Notes: generated from the sequence alone by a model not told the origin. 64,000 bases of DNA from Paraburkholderia fungorum (GCF_900099835.1 NZ_FNKP01000003.1:434001-498000), one strand, 5' to 3'. Positions 51,473 to 61,610 are shown, counted from the first letter of the stretch. Made by a program: numbers and translations.

Positions 51473-52300
51473 ATGTCGTCTGTAGCCCAACCGCGCAACT
51501 CTTCTGCGCAGCGCACGTCCCGCAGCACCAATCCCGCAGACTATCAGGGTGCTCCCGGTCTAGCTTCCGTCATGGCCAAGGAGTATGCAGACGGTTTTGC
51601 CGTCGGTGAGCATAGGCACGCTCGCGCGCAATTGATCCATGCAACGCGCGGCACCATCGAAGTCATAGCTGGGCAGAAGCTCTGGCTCGTTCCGCCGCAG
51701 CGGGCGCTCTGGATGCCGGCCGGCATGCCACACGCGATGCGCGCGCGGGGGGCCGTTTCATTGCGCAGCCCGTACATCCGCACCGAAAACTGTCCACCTG
51801 GATTTCCTGATGAACCGCTCGCCGTCAACGTAACTCCGCTATTGCGCGAACTGATCATACGCGCCGCATCGATTCCGCTCGACGACGAACCTGCCGGGCG
51901 CGATAGCCTTGTCATCGCGCATCTGCTCGCCGAAATCGAATGGGTGCCGGGCCATCCACTGCGCATGCCGAGTGGCGGCGATCGTCGACTCAAGAGGATT
52001 TGTGACGCGATTCTCAGTGCGCCTGCCGACGCGCGTACGCTCGACGCGTGGGCCAGGCAAGCGGGTGCGTCGACGCGCACGCTCGCGCGCCTTTTTGTCG
52101 CCGAAACCGGCATGTCGTTCGTGCATTGGCGCCAACTCGTGCGCGTCCAGCATGCGTTGCCGCTACTCGCGGCCGACAGGCCCGTCGCTGAAGTGAGCAT
52201 CGCGCTCGGCTACGAAACGCCGGGCGCCTTTACGGCGATGTTCCGTCGCGTGACAGGCACGACACCGAGCGCCTATTTCAGCTTGTCCGATCCGGCGTAG
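51473..52300 (+). CDS. AraC-family regulator (cupin plus HTH)
   Basis: The 275-aa protein carries an AraC-type cupin (FAVGEHRHARAQLIHATRGT, VPPQRALWMPAGMPHAMRAR) and two HTH motifs (LDAWARQAGASTRTLARLFV and VAEVSIALGYETPGAFTAMF) ending in RRVTGTTPSAYF. This matches the NimR/YdeO-like group. It lies 101 bp upstream of an alpha/beta hydrolase gene in the same direction, a possible target. Confidence 0.87.
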   Translation: MSSVAQPRNSSAQRTSRSTNPADYQGAPGLASVMAKEYADGFAVGEHRHARAQLIHATRGTIEVIAGQKLWLVPPQRALWMPAGMPHAMRARGAVSLRSPYIRTENCPPGFPDEPLAVNVTPLLRELIIRAASIPLDDEPAGRDSLVIAHLLAEIEWVPGHPLRMPSGGDRRLKRICDAILSAPADARTLDAWARQAGASTRTLARLFVAETGMSFVHWRQLVRVQHALPLLAADRPVAEVSIALGYETPGAFTAMFRRVTGTTPSAYFSLSDPA

Positions 52301-52400
52301 TGGATGTCCAGACCGAGGGTGAGTTGCGCGCCGCGGCCGGGTATCGTGACGCCTCATGCGCCGAATTGAAGCGCGTCAGGTAATTCACCAGGGATACGCA

Positions 52401-53306
52401 ATGGAACGTCAAAACGTGGAGTTTCTGTCAGAGGGCGTGCGTCTGCGCGGCTGGTTCTATCTGCCCGCACAGGCGCTGGCGGGCGAGCATCCGGCCATCG
52501 TGATGGCGCATGGATTCTCCGCAGTCAAGGAGCAGTATCTTGATCGCTACGCCGAGGTGTTTGCGAACGCGGGTTTCGCTGTGCTCGTCTACGATCACCG
52601 TAATTTCGGCGAGAGTGAAGGGATGCCTCGCCAGGAAGTCGACCCGGCTTTGCAGAAGCGAGGCTATCGCGATGCGCTCAGTTATGTGTCGACGCGCCCC
52701 GAGGTGGATGCGTCGCGCATGGGCATCTGGGGTTCAAGTTTTAGCGGTGGGCATGTGCTTGAAGTTGCTGCGATTGATCGGCGCGTGAAGTGCGTGGTCT
52801 CGCAAGTGCCGCAGATTAGTGGTTATCAGTCGGCATTGCGCCGAACCCGCGCCGATCACGTGCCGGCGTTGCTAAGCCGTTTCGAGTCGGACCGTGCGCG
52901 GCGCTTCGCCGGAGGATCGCCCGCCATGCTGCCCGCGACGAGTGCCGACTCCGCCGAGCCATGCGCGATGCCAGGCGCGGACAGCCACGAATTTTTCGCC
53001 GGCACAGCGGCTTTTTCGCCGAACTGGCGCAACGAGGTAACGCTGCGCAGCGCCGAGCTTTCTCGCGAACATGAGCCCGGTGTGTACATCGCGCGCATCA
53101 GCCCCACACCGTTGCTGATGATCGTCGCGGATGCCGACACGTTGACTGCCACCGATTTGTGTTTGCGTGCGTATGAGGAAGCGCTGCAACCCAAGCAACT
53201 CGAGATGATCGCGGACGGACACTTTACGCCCTATGTAGAGCACTTCGACACTACCAGCCGGTGCGCTGCGGACTGGTTCAAGCGTCATTTGAGCGCCGAC
53301 CATTGA
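52401..53306 (+). CDS. Alpha/beta hydrolase
   Basis: The 301-aa enzyme starts at ATG 52401 with AGGGA upstream. It shows oxyanion-side HGFSAVKEQYLDRYAEVFAN, the strand-turn VLVYDHRNFGES, nucleophile region MGIWGSSFSGGHVLE, acid region MIVADADTLT and catalytic His in DGHFTPY. The pattern belongs to the Xaa-Pro peptidase/acetyl-esterase-like hydrolases; substrate unknown. A strong hairpin immediately after the stop ends transcription. Confidence 0.85.
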   Translation: MERQNVEFLSEGVRLRGWFYLPAQALAGEHPAIVMAHGFSAVKEQYLDRYAEVFANAGFAVLVYDHRNFGESEGMPRQEVDPALQKRGYRDALSYVSTRPEVDASRMGIWGSSFSGGHVLEVAAIDRRVKCVVSQVPQISGYQSALRRTRADHVPALLSRFESDRARRFAGGSPAMLPATSADSAEPCAMPGADSHEFFAGTAAFSPNWRNEVTLRSAELSREHEPGVYIARISPTPLLMIVADADTLTATDLCLRAYEEALQPKQLEMIADGHFTPYVEHFDTTSRCAADWFKRHLSADH

Positions 53307-53308
53307 TG

Positions 53309-53339
53309 CAAGGCACGGTCCGGATCTGACCGTGCCTTG
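53309..53339 (+). terminator. Rho-independent terminator of the hydrolase gene
   Basis: CAAGGCACGGTC and GACCGTGCCTTG form a perfect 12-bp stem with the loop CGGATCT, followed by TTGTCT. It starts 3 bp after the stop codon. Confidence 0.85.
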
Positions 53340-53418
53340 TTGTCTACGAATTGCTGACATACACCATCGGTCATGACCGACTCCTGCGCGGCACCGAGGC
53401 GCCCCCTCCGCTGACAAC

Positions 53419-54414
53419 CTAAGTGACGAGGACAGCTTTGGCGCCATCCGCAGATTCGTAAGCCATCGCGAGCCTGATCTGATCGCGATGAAATTCTTTA
53501 CCGATTCTGGTCGTGAACATGGAATCGTCGATCACGCCTTCAAGCGTTTTCAGCGCGGCAACAAGCCTCGCCTGCTCCTTCACTGTCCGGCTTTCGAAAT
53601 TGCTGAACCGCTTCATACTCAGGTTCTTCATCATGAACAGTACGGACTGAATGGAAAACGGCGCAGTGCCTCCCAAAAAGCCGTAGAAATAGATCGTCGA
53701 ATTCATCGGCAACGCAGGGGCGATGCTCGTTAGCAAGTCGCCGCCGACCCCATCGAATACCGCCGTCGCCCCCAGTTCGGCGGACAGCACACTGAGCCTG
53801 TCGTTGAAGCCCTCGGTAGTGACGATGACATGCTCCACGCCCAGACGGGCCAGCGCGTCCCGCGCTGCCGTTGTACGCACCAGCAAAATCGCCGGTATGT
53901 TTCTTCTGCGCGCAAGCGAAGCGAGCGCGTGTCCGGTGGCCGAATTACCAGCAGTGACGATGACGCCCTTGTGGCCCGCGCTAGTGATTTCTTCGAGGAA
54001 GGCGTAGGCCGTCATGACGTTGACGAGCGAGCCGCAATAGTCGCGCGCGCGAACATGGTCCGGCAAGATCAAACAGGTCGTATAAGGTACATGCGCCCGT
54101 TCGCACCAAAGCCCGACACTCTCCGGGCTTCTGTCAAGCGACCGGTATACCGCCACCTGCTTGCCCGTATATGCCAGGGGGACGCCTGCGCCCACTGCGA
54201 CCACGCGCCCAGCCCCAGAGGCACCCCATACTCCATGCGGACCCAGCGCAAGGGCGTTACCCGCTGCCGTGGGCATCCTCAGGAAAGTCTTGTCGCCGTG
54301 GTTGATTGCCGAGGCGTCCATGTCGATCAGCACATGGCCGGGCGCAGGCTCGATCGGGGTCGGGATGTCACGAACCTCGAGCTCGCGGTCAGGTGTTACG
54401 CAAATTGCTTTCAT
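53419..54414 (-). CDS. MDR-family quinone reductase/zinc-free alcohol dehydrogenase
   Basis: The 331-aa medium-chain dehydrogenase/reductase begins MKAICVTPDRELEVRDIPTP. It has ASAINHGDKTFLR, GVWGASGAGRVVAVGAG and an NAD(P)-binding region KGVIVTAGNSATGHALASLA, and closes with YFYGFLGGTAPFS and GKEFHRDQIRLAMAYESADG. The structural-zinc cysteine quartet is missing, so it is of the zinc-free quinone-reductase type. It is divergent from a LysR gene 127 bp away. Confidence 0.85.
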   Translation of the reverse strand: MKAICVTPDRELEVRDIPTPIEPAPGHVLIDMDASAINHGDKTFLRMPTAAGNALALGPHGVWGASGAGRVVAVGAGVPLAYTGKQVAVYRSLDRSPESVGLWCERAHVPYTTCLILPDHVRARDYCGSLVNVMTAYAFLEEITSAGHKGVIVTAGNSATGHALASLARRRNIPAILLVRTTAARDALARLGVEHVIVTTEGFNDRLSVLSAELGATAVFDGVGGDLLTSIAPALPMNSTIYFYGFLGGTAPFSIQSVLFMMKNLSMKRFSNFESRTVKEQARLVAALKTLEGVIDDSMFTTRIGKEFHRDQIRLAMAYESADGAKAVLVT

Positions 54415-54541
54415 CGTTCAACTCCTCCGGGTTACATGTCGGTGATGGCATGACCGTACGATAAGCAACTTCATTCATTGCCGAAACGCTGTCTCAGGGC
54501 ATACCATCCATTCCACTCTGGAATCGATGCGGATAGCCCCT

Positions 54542-55435
54542 ATGGATCGAATGAACGCGATTCGCCTGTTTGTACGCCTCGTCGAATGCGGCAGTTTTTC
54601 TGCCGTTGGGCGGGAGGAAGGGATTGGACAGCCTGCGGTCAGCAAGCAGATCGGCGCGCTGGAACGGCACCTTGGCGCCCAACTCGTTTTGCGGACCTCG
54701 CGCCAGGTTGTGATCACGGACGCGGGACAAGCTTTCTACGAGTCGGCGAGGCAACTGGTGGATGACTTCGACGCGCTCGAGTCGTCCGTAGGGGAGCGGC
54801 AGCAGTCGCCACGAGGCGTGGTCAGAGTCAATACGGCTCCGGCGCATGGCCGGCTTTGCATCACGCCGCTGTTACCGGAGTTCTTCCGGCAGTATCCGGA
54901 TGTCGCGATTGAGTTGTCGGTATCGGAACGGCATGTCGATCTTGTCGGCGACGGCGTCGATCTGGCGGTTCGCCATGGGCGACTGATGGACTCTTCCCTC
55001 ACTGCGCGGAAGCTGTCCGAGACAGACTTCGTGCTCGCGGCCAGCCCTGGCTATCTTGCCGATCATGGTATTCCGACGCGGCTTGCGGACCTTGATAAGC
55101 ACGCCTGCATCGTCTTTGCGAATGGCCGCGAGCGCTACCCGTGGTCGCTCAGGAACGGGAAGGAGCGCGTCTCCTACGTGCCGCACGGGTCGCTGCTGAC
55201 TGGCGATGCGGAGCACATTCGCGCGGCTGTGCTGCACGGCCTTGGCATCGCACAGGCGCCTTTCTGGCTCATGGCGAAAGAAATTCAGTCCGGCGAGGTC
55301 CAGTTGTTGTTGCCAGATTTGCAACCCGATCGCGTGCCTATTCACCTTGTCTATCCAGCGGGTCGCCGGGTACCGATGAGGGTTCGAGTGTTCATCGAAT
55401 ATCTTGTTTCGGCATTTGCGCGTTCAGAACTTTGA
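54542..55435 (+). CDS. LysR-family regulator, divergent from the MDR oxidoreductase
   Basis: I start at ATG 54542 (MDRMNAIRLFVRLVE), the conserved N-terminus of the group; the ATG at 54527 is five codons upstream. The winged helix is AVGREEGIGQPAVSKQIGAL, and the sensor domain includes VRVNTAPAHGRLCITPLLPE and DGVDLAVRHGRLMDSSLTAR. It probably regulates the divergent oxidoreductase gene; such pairs respond to quinones or electrophiles. Confidence 0.88.
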   Translation: MDRMNAIRLFVRLVECGSFSAVGREEGIGQPAVSKQIGALERHLGAQLVLRTSRQVVITDAGQAFYESARQLVDDFDALESSVGERQQSPRGVVRVNTAPAHGRLCITPLLPEFFRQYPDVAIELSVSERHVDLVGDGVDLAVRHGRLMDSSLTARKLSETDFVLAASPGYLADHGIPTRLADLDKHACIVFANGRERYPWSLRNGKERVSYVPHGSLLTGDAEHIRAAVLHGLGIAQAPFWLMAKEIQSGEVQLLLPDLQPDRVPIHLVYPAGRRVPMRVRVFIEYLVSAFARSEL

Positions 55436-55904
55436 AGTGCAGTTTCGTCACCTCGGATTGCAAGTGCACCAACGCCGCCACGCAGAATCGTCGCTTGCTA
55501 CGTGTGCCGCCTGAAAGGCTCATAGTGACCATATAGAGCCCGACGTGATTAGACGAGGCCTACCCATAACGGCCGGCCGCTCCGATACCGACGGTACGAT
55601 TGTTCCCCAACTCGTTGCGAGTCATTCATTGTCGCTGGGAGCGACCGATGGCCGATTGTCTGCGGGGCACGGCCCGGTAAATGGGACGGACCTTTCACCA
55701 AAGGGCAATCTGGTTGCCCCTATCCCCTATCGCGTCGTACCGTGGCATCAGCGACACTAAGGGACGTGAGTAGCGACCGCATTGCGTTCGGATTGAGACC
55801 AGCCCGCGGTCCTGTGGAATGCTCCGCGGTGCAATGCAGCAATAGGCTCACGCGCGCGTCCGGTCCCGACGTGGTCATTCTGTTAATCGAGGCGGTGTCA
55901 ACTC
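55436..55904. other. Intergenic region upstream of the first DUF1254 gene
   Basis: 469 bp with no supported gene; short plus frames lack RBS and family features. Promoter elements for the DUF1254 gene are expected, but none can be singled out. Confidence 0.45.
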
Positions 55905-57374
55905 ATGATGAACATGACAAAACGGCGCTTTACGATGGCAATGATTTGCCTGCTCGCCCTCGCATCCGGCACAGCCGGTGCCCAGGATGGTAAAGAGCCG
56001 CTTGGAGGCCAGCCGGCGGCGGGCAGCCGACCGTCCGCAGACCTCAATTATCAGATATTGAGGCAGCGTGCATTCGAAGCGGTCAATTGGGCGCTGCCCG
56101 CTGTGGAGATTTATCGCTTTCGTCCCGCTGGCGCCGAAGCCCTCGGTTTGAAGGACAACGATATCCTGGCGTATTCGAAACCGGCAACGCCGAATCTCGA
56201 AGTAGTGACAGGTAATAGTTCGACGCCTTATATCTCCGCATTTACGGACCTTCGCAAGGGACCGGTAGTGCTCGAAATTCCACCGTCTGGAACAGACGGC
56301 AGTCTGTATGGACAGGTCGTCGACGCGTGGCAATTTACGATTGCCGACGTCGGTCCATCTGGACTGGATCAGGGAAAGGGCGGCAAATATCTGTTCACCC
56401 CGCCGGGCTATACCGGACCGATCCCTGAGGGATATATCCACGTTGCGTCTCCCAACTATCGGATCACGATGGCATTCCGCTCGATCGTGCAACCCGGAAA
56501 AACGGTCGACGATGCGTTCAATTTCTCGCACCGGCTACGCCTGTACTATCTTTCGGACGCTGCCAATCCACCGCAGCAACGGTTCGTCGACCCAGGCAAT
56601 CAGCGCTACTCGACACTCCCGTTTTTCGACGAACGGTTTTTCAATGATCTTGCCGACATAGCTAACGTCGAGCCCGTCAGGCCCGAAGACAAAGTGATGA
56701 TGGGTATGCTCGCGTCATTGGGAATCCAGAAAGGCAAACCGTTCAATCCGGATGCCGAGACGGTCCGGGCAATGCGCCAGGGCGCTGCCGACGCATGGTT
56801 CAGCCTGCAGTCATACTTCGATCATCCACCCAAAGAGGTTCTCTACTGGCCCGACCGGCACTACATTTCATTACTGCTCCCCGACGAAAAAAAGCAATTC
56901 GATTATGTGTACGACGACCGGGTTGACTATGTAGGACGGGCCAGGGCTTTCTTCTGGTGCATCTACATGCCCAAGACGCTGAGCGATTCGCCGGGGACCA
57001 TGTATATGGTTGCCGTGGCCGACAAGAACGGCAAACTGCTCGACGCAAAGACGAACTACAAGATCACGCTTCCGGCGGCGATGCCTGCAAAGCAATTCTG
57101 GGCCATCACCGTCTACGACCATGCGACGTGGACTTACATTTACAGCAACAGCGAACGCACCACTTTGTCTTCGTACGACATGAACAAGATGAAATTGAAT
57201 AGCGACGGCAGCGTAACGATCTACGTCGGCCCGCACGCGCCAAAGGGACTGCAATCAAACTGGATTCCGACGGCTGGCCGGCGTCCTGCTCCGACGGTAC
57301 GGTTCTACGGACCGACGGAGGAGTTGATGAACAAATCGTTCAGGCTCCCTGATTTCGAAGTTGTGGGCAAATAG
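55905..57374 (+). CDS. Exported DUF1254/DUF1214 protein (copy 1)
   Basis: The 489-aa precursor has an N-terminal signal peptide (MTKRRFTMAMICLLALASGT, cleaved after AGAQ). A DUF1254 domain follows (AFEAVNWALPAVEIYRFRPA, DLRKGPVVLEIPPSGTDGSL, GPSGLDQGKGGKYLFTPPGY). A DUF1214 domain is toward the C-terminus (KITLPAAMPAKQFWAITVYD, STRTL-like NSERTTLSSYDMNKM, YVGPHAPKGLQSNWIPT). These periplasmic proteins have no established biochemical role. It is paralogous to the next gene, and the two lie 547 bp apart in the same direction. Confidence 0.85.
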   Translation: MMNMTKRRFTMAMICLLALASGTAGAQDGKEPLGGQPAAGSRPSADLNYQILRQRAFEAVNWALPAVEIYRFRPAGAEALGLKDNDILAYSKPATPNLEVVTGNSSTPYISAFTDLRKGPVVLEIPPSGTDGSLYGQVVDAWQFTIADVGPSGLDQGKGGKYLFTPPGYTGPIPEGYIHVASPNYRITMAFRSIVQPGKTVDDAFNFSHRLRLYYLSDAANPPQQRFVDPGNQRYSTLPFFDERFFNDLADIANVEPVRPEDKVMMGMLASLGIQKGKPFNPDAETVRAMRQGAADAWFSLQSYFDHPPKEVLYWPDRHYISLLLPDEKKQFDYVYDDRVDYVGRARAFFWCIYMPKTLSDSPGTMYMVAVADKNGKLLDAKTNYKITLPAAMPAKQFWAITVYDHATWTYIYSNSERTTLSSYDMNKMKLNSDGSVTIYVGPHAPKGLQSNWIPTAGRRPAPTVRFYGPTEELMNKSFRLPDFEVVGK

Positions 57375-57921
57375 GGAAAGGGATCTGGCTATTCGCCAGG
57401 CTTGCAGGTCTGGTGAGATTGAGTATCGGCACTGGCGGCGCGAAACGCGGTTCGCAATCGGCAGAGCTCAGGCTTGAAGCAGACGTTTACCCGAAACAGT
57501 TGGCCATGAGGGCAAATGTCGCCCCATGGCTTAACCGTGGCCGACGTTCATTGTGTTGCATCGACCGGTTGAATCCGCCGGGCGTAGCGGTTGAATCCTC
57601 ATTCCAAAGACATCGAATCATAGTCTGATTGCCCACACGGGCAATTCCGTTGCCCTTTGTCCCAATAGCCAATTCTCCAGAAAAACTCGATCCTCCTGCC
57701 AGTAAGCGACCCGAGAATATTCTCAGGGCATACAAGATTACGCGCTTCCTTAGAGCACGTAACGATGACTCTTTCACGTAGAGATTTTCACCGCGTAAGC
57801 ATGGCCATGGTTGGCGTTGCTGAGAGGTCCGAATTCACATTCGGTCTCTTCGAAGATAGGTCTTCCGGCCGCAGCAGCAGGACTGCACTTTACGATTCTG
57901 AGAAGCCACAGGAGTACAGCC
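57375..57921. other. Spacer between DUF1254 copies with a possible Tat-signal remnant
   Basis: Mostly noncoding. At 57765 an ATG opens MTLSRRDFHRVSMAMVGVA, which looks like a twin-arginine signal peptide (SRRDF followed by a hydrophobic stretch), but the following residues are unrelated and the frame overlaps the next gene. It may be a decayed N-terminus of an exported enzyme. The RBS AGGAG for the second DUF1254 copy lies at 57910-57914. Confidence 0.4.
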
Positions 57922-59478
57922 GTGAATACATCGCAATCCGCAATCACGAAAAATCTTGCTGCCGCGCTGGTCGCGCTAGCCGTTGCGGGCTATTACCCTG
58001 AAGCATTTGCTCAATCACAGCAGCCGACGCCCGCTCAGACACTTGCCGCAAGCCATGACGCGCTGGCGAATGCGCCGTTTTCCGGGGACTTTCCCACTAA
58101 TGAATCAGCCGAACTGCTTCGGGACGAACTGTACTTCCAGCGAGCTGTTCAGGTCTATTTATGGTCGCTGCCCGCGATCAACATGTTCGCGATGAAAGAG
58201 GGCTCGGAGAAAATCTACGGTGCTGGATACAACGTGCTTCCGGTCTGGAAAGAGCGCCTTAATGCGAAAACGCAAGTCACCACGCCGAACTCCGATTGTC
58301 TTTACGCGATGACGTACGTCAATCTTGCCGAAGACGGCCCGATCGTTGTCGAAGTGCCTCCCAAGAATCAGGGTATCCTGGACGACTTCTATCAACGGCC
58401 GCTCTCGGGCCCGACGATAGACGGGAAAACGTATACGGGCGACTTTGGATTTGCCGGGCCTGACGGCGGCAAGGGTGGCAAGTATCTGATTGTCCCGTGG
58501 AACTACAAGGGAGCCGCGCCCAAAGGCTATTACCTTTACCGTTCCCGGACCAACAATGTATTCGTGTTTTACCGGGGCTTTTTCACCGACCCGAAAGATC
58601 TCAAACCCGCTAACGCGCTGATTGCAGGCACGCGCATTTATCCTTACGGCAAAAAGGATTCTGCCAAACCGATGCAGTTCCCCGATGGATCGGCGACGCC
58701 TGCCGATATGCTGTTTCCGCATGACGGCACGTATTTCGACATGCTGGCCCGTTTTGTCGATCAGGAAACGGTCGACCCCGCAGATATGGACTGGCGCGGC
58801 ATGATGGCGGCGATCGGTATTGAGAAAGGCAAACCGTTCCAGCCCACGGCCCGGCAGCGCGAGCTGCTGGACAAGGCGGCGAAAACCGCGTTTGGGATGA
58901 GCAAGGTCGAAATCTATAACGGTCTGGTGGACCAGCCCGAGGCCAAATACTATCCAGACCGGCAATGGGTCAACGTCTTCGCCGGCCAGAACCCGTTGTT
59001 CCAGGCAAGCAGATCGTTCACCAACCTCGCTCAACGGGATGCGTACTTCACAACTGCTTACGCGACCAGCCCAGGAATGGTCGTAGACCTCGTCGAAAAG
59101 GGCGCGAAATATCCGTCGACCTGGCGCGACGCGGATGGCAATTTTCTGGAGGGCGGAAGCAGCTATCAACTTCATCTGCCGCGCGATATTCCTGCTGCCA
59201 ACTTCTGGTCAGTCACGGTGTACGACTCGATCAATGCGTCCGGATTGCAAAACGGTCAGCCCCTGCCCTCGTTGAATTCGATGGACAAGCCGGTGCAGAA
59301 CGCCGATGGTTCATACGATCTTTACTTTGGCCCGAACGCACCGGCAGGCAAGGAGCGTAACTCAGTGAGGACGGTTCCGGGCAAGGGCTATTTCATTATT
59401 TTGCGTCTGTATAGCCCCAAGGAGGCGTTCTTCAAGAAGACCTGGAAGCCTGACGACCTCAAGCGCATTTCGCAATAG
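57922..59478 (+). CDS. Exported DUF1254/DUF1214 protein (copy 2)
   Basis: I use the GTG at 57922 (AGGAG 7 nt upstream), giving a 518-aa precursor with a signal peptide ending near EAFAQ; the frame is open to 57811. The same architecture as copy 1 is present: QRAVQVYLWSLPAINMFAMK, TPNSDCLYAMTYVNLAEDGP, GGKGGKYLIVPWNYKGAAPK, then YQLHLPRDIPAANFWSVTVY and YLYFGP-like DLYFGPNAPAGKERNSVRTV. Divergence between the copies is high, so they are old paralogues. A role in cell-envelope or outer-membrane metabolism is only a guess. Confidence 0.85.
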   Translation: MNTSQSAITKNLAAALVALAVAGYYPEAFAQSQQPTPAQTLAASHDALANAPFSGDFPTNESAELLRDELYFQRAVQVYLWSLPAINMFAMKEGSEKIYGAGYNVLPVWKERLNAKTQVTTPNSDCLYAMTYVNLAEDGPIVVEVPPKNQGILDDFYQRPLSGPTIDGKTYTGDFGFAGPDGGKGGKYLIVPWNYKGAAPKGYYLYRSRTNNVFVFYRGFFTDPKDLKPANALIAGTRIYPYGKKDSAKPMQFPDGSATPADMLFPHDGTYFDMLARFVDQETVDPADMDWRGMMAAIGIEKGKPFQPTARQRELLDKAAKTAFGMSKVEIYNGLVDQPEAKYYPDRQWVNVFAGQNPLFQASRSFTNLAQRDAYFTTAYATSPGMVVDLVEKGAKYPSTWRDADGNFLEGGSSYQLHLPRDIPAANFWSVTVYDSINASGLQNGQPLPSLNSMDKPVQNADGSYDLYFGPNAPAGKERNSVRTVPGKGYFIILRLYSPKEAFFKKTWKPDDLKRISQ

Positions 59479-59718
59479 AGAGGCTTATGTGAGAGGCCGG
59501 CCGTTCGCTTTGCACTGAGTGAGCGGCCGTTTCCGAGGTCAATGCTGACCTTCAGACGACCGGCAAGCGGCATATCCGAAGGGCCGGCTTTGGTCGTACG
59601 CAGAAGATCAGCCCCTACCCGTTTTCGCTTTCTTCGAGACCACTGGATTTTCGACGCGCAGGGGATACGCCAGAAACAGATGATTTGATCATCGCAACAG
59701 CACATGCCGCGTCGCAGG

Positions 59719-60342
59719 CTAGATGCGTGGAAAGCGGTATTCCTCGAAAAAATGACCGGTTCCCATAGGCAGGTGGAGCAACTGCGCGTGATATTCGATA
59801 TCCATGTTGCGCCGAACAATCAGATCACCATTGCTATCGATCTGCAACGTATCGTCTGTTGTCACATGATTCGGCCCATAGTCGGACCGTGTTTCTTCAG
59901 GTGCGAAAGTAAGATGCATCACCCCACTTTTGCAAGTGACACGCTGCGCTTTCATGAAGCCAGTTCGATACTCGCCGATCTTGACATCGCCGTAGAACGT
60001 AGCGACGAGGTACTGATTCTCGCTCGACGGCGTCAGGGTGGCGTAGTCGGGAGGCGTAACGATGCCGTGATCATCCGTCCTGTAACGGCCGACCATTGCT
60101 TTCCATGCATCTATGTCCTCGACAGGAAATATCAAACTGATCGGCAATTTCGTCCCGATCTGCTGAGTTGGATCGCCGCGCACCATTCGACCTGCACCGG
60201 CGTACTGGCCGCTCAAATTCGGGCATCCAGCCAGCGATGCATTCGCTAAAGACTGCGACCGAACGTCGACCACCGTGTGCTGCACGCATCCTCCGACGCA
60301 TAGGAGTGACGCGAGCGACATGGCGAGAAGCATTTGCTTCAC
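59719..60342 (-). CDS. Putative lipoprotein
   Basis: The 207-aa precursor starts MKQMLLAMSLASLLCVGGCV, a lipoprotein signal with lipobox VGGC. The mature protein is beta-rich (LIFPVEDIDAWKAMVGRYRT, YLVATFYGDVKIGEYRTGF) without a recognised domain. It has a C-terminal RNMDIEYHAQLLHLPMGTGH. It is isolated between a DUF1254 gene and a Sel1-repeat gene. Function unknown. Confidence 0.65.
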   Translation of the reverse strand: MKQMLLAMSLASLLCVGGCVQHTVVDVRSQSLANASLAGCPNLSGQYAGAGRMVRGDPTQQIGTKLPISLIFPVEDIDAWKAMVGRYRTDDHGIVTPPDYATLTPSSENQYLVATFYGDVKIGEYRTGFMKAQRVTCKSGVMHLTFAPEETRSDYGPNHVTTDDTLQIDSNGDLIVRRNMDIEYHAQLLHLPMGTGHFFEEYRFPRI

Positions 60343-60592
60343 CGGTCACCTTTATTCGAGTATTCAATCATGGGGGGCTGGATGCGTGAACATTGAACCG
60401 AGGGCTCATTGTCAACGATCTACATCGCTTCGTCGACCGTCTCTTTGTGGCCGCACACGGCCTCATGCATCTTGCATCGGCACGTTCGCGAGCGGTTGCG
60501 AACGACCGCCCCTAGGCGACCCACTAGAGACATTCGACTTTCCAGGAAGCGGACCTTCATTCAAGATCGCGCACATGATCCATACGGACCCG
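60343..60592. other. Intergenic gap
   Basis: 250 bp without a supported gene; overlapping frames are antisense or Pro/Arg-rich. Confidence 0.4.
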
Positions 60593-61402
60593 TCAGTAGG
60601 ACTGGCTTTCAACCCTTTTCACGTCTTTCTCCGCCATGCTTTTTAAAGGGCCTTCTTGTCGAGCCGCTTTTTGATACCAAAACAGGGCCTTGGTCTTGTC
60701 CCTTGGAAGATCCATATACCTTATTTCGTAACCCATGCCGAGAGCCAGTTCTGCGGGAACATCGCCTTGGTCTGCCTCTTTTTTGTATTGCACTTGAGCC
60801 CTCTGATACCACAATGCTGCTTGATTTTCGTCCTGCTGGACTCCTTCTCCGAATTTATAGGCGTTGCCGAGACTAACTTCAGAAACTGCATAGCCCGCTT
60901 CTGCTGCTTTTCGATACCAAGCAACGGCTTGAGCCATGTCCTTCGGGACGTCCCACATGCCATGCTGATATAGACTGCCCATCTCATTTTGGCAGTGAGC
61001 CAGCCCTTGGTCGGCGGCTTTCGTCATCAAAGCCAATCCTTGTGAGACGTCATGAGGCAGGCCGAAGGGGCCACGCGGACCCAAAACATAGCCCAAGCCC
61101 AAGCGACACTCGGCCTCAGCGTCACCCTGCGCTGCAGCTTTACGATACAAGGCAACCGCTTGCGTTCTATCCTTTCCAACGGCATAGCCGTTTTCGTAGA
61201 GAATACCCAGTCCTCTTTCCGCAGCAGGATTCCCTTGCTCCGCCAAGCGTTGCCAAACGGTAAGCGCAGTCGGAAAATCCCTGTGTTGATATGCGGTTTC
61301 AGCGTCGCTAAGCTGATCTGCGTGGACTGCACCAACAAGCCCACAAGCAAAAAAGGCCGCCACGCATAAGCTACGCAATGAGATGTCTCGACAACGCCAC
61401 AT
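60593..61402 (-). CDS. Exported Sel1-repeat protein
   Basis: From the ATG at 61402 (MWRCRDISLRSLCVAAFFAC, signal peptide to VHADQ) the precursor is 269 aa; an ATG at 61468 is possible. At least five Sel1-type repeats of about 36 residues follow: ERGLGILYENGYAVGKDRTQ, AECRLGLGYVLGPRGPFGLP, CQNEMGSLYQHGMWDVPKDM, VSLGNAYKFGEGVQQDENQA and AELALGMGYEIRYMDLPRDK. Sel1 proteins form helical solenoids that bind other proteins in the periplasm. AT-richer than neighbours to the left, which fits acquisition with the tail of the window. Confidence 0.8.
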   Translation of the reverse strand: MWRCRDISLRSLCVAAFFACGLVGAVHADQLSDAETAYQHRDFPTALTVWQRLAEQGNPAAERGLGILYENGYAVGKDRTQAVALYRKAAAQGDAEAECRLGLGYVLGPRGPFGLPHDVSQGLALMTKAADQGLAHCQNEMGSLYQHGMWDVPKDMAQAVAWYRKAAEAGYAVSEVSLGNAYKFGEGVQQDENQAALWYQRAQVQYKKEADQGDVPAELALGMGYEIRYMDLPRDKTKALFWYQKAARQEGPLKSMAEKDVKRVESQSY

Positions 61403-61610
61403 TTGTCGGCGAGCGTTGATGTCAAGCGGCGGCTTTGGTCCAGACAGGGAAGTTCGTTGTGCATGCATGAGCTTTTTGTGATCCTATCGCGCCATGATTT
61501 TCCGATGGCGATCCGCCGCGATCTTTTGTACTGCTCGAAAACTGATCTTTTTAAAAAAACCGCAGGAGTGAAAACGTGAATATCCTGTCAATAAAATCTC
61601 ACCGACCCAC

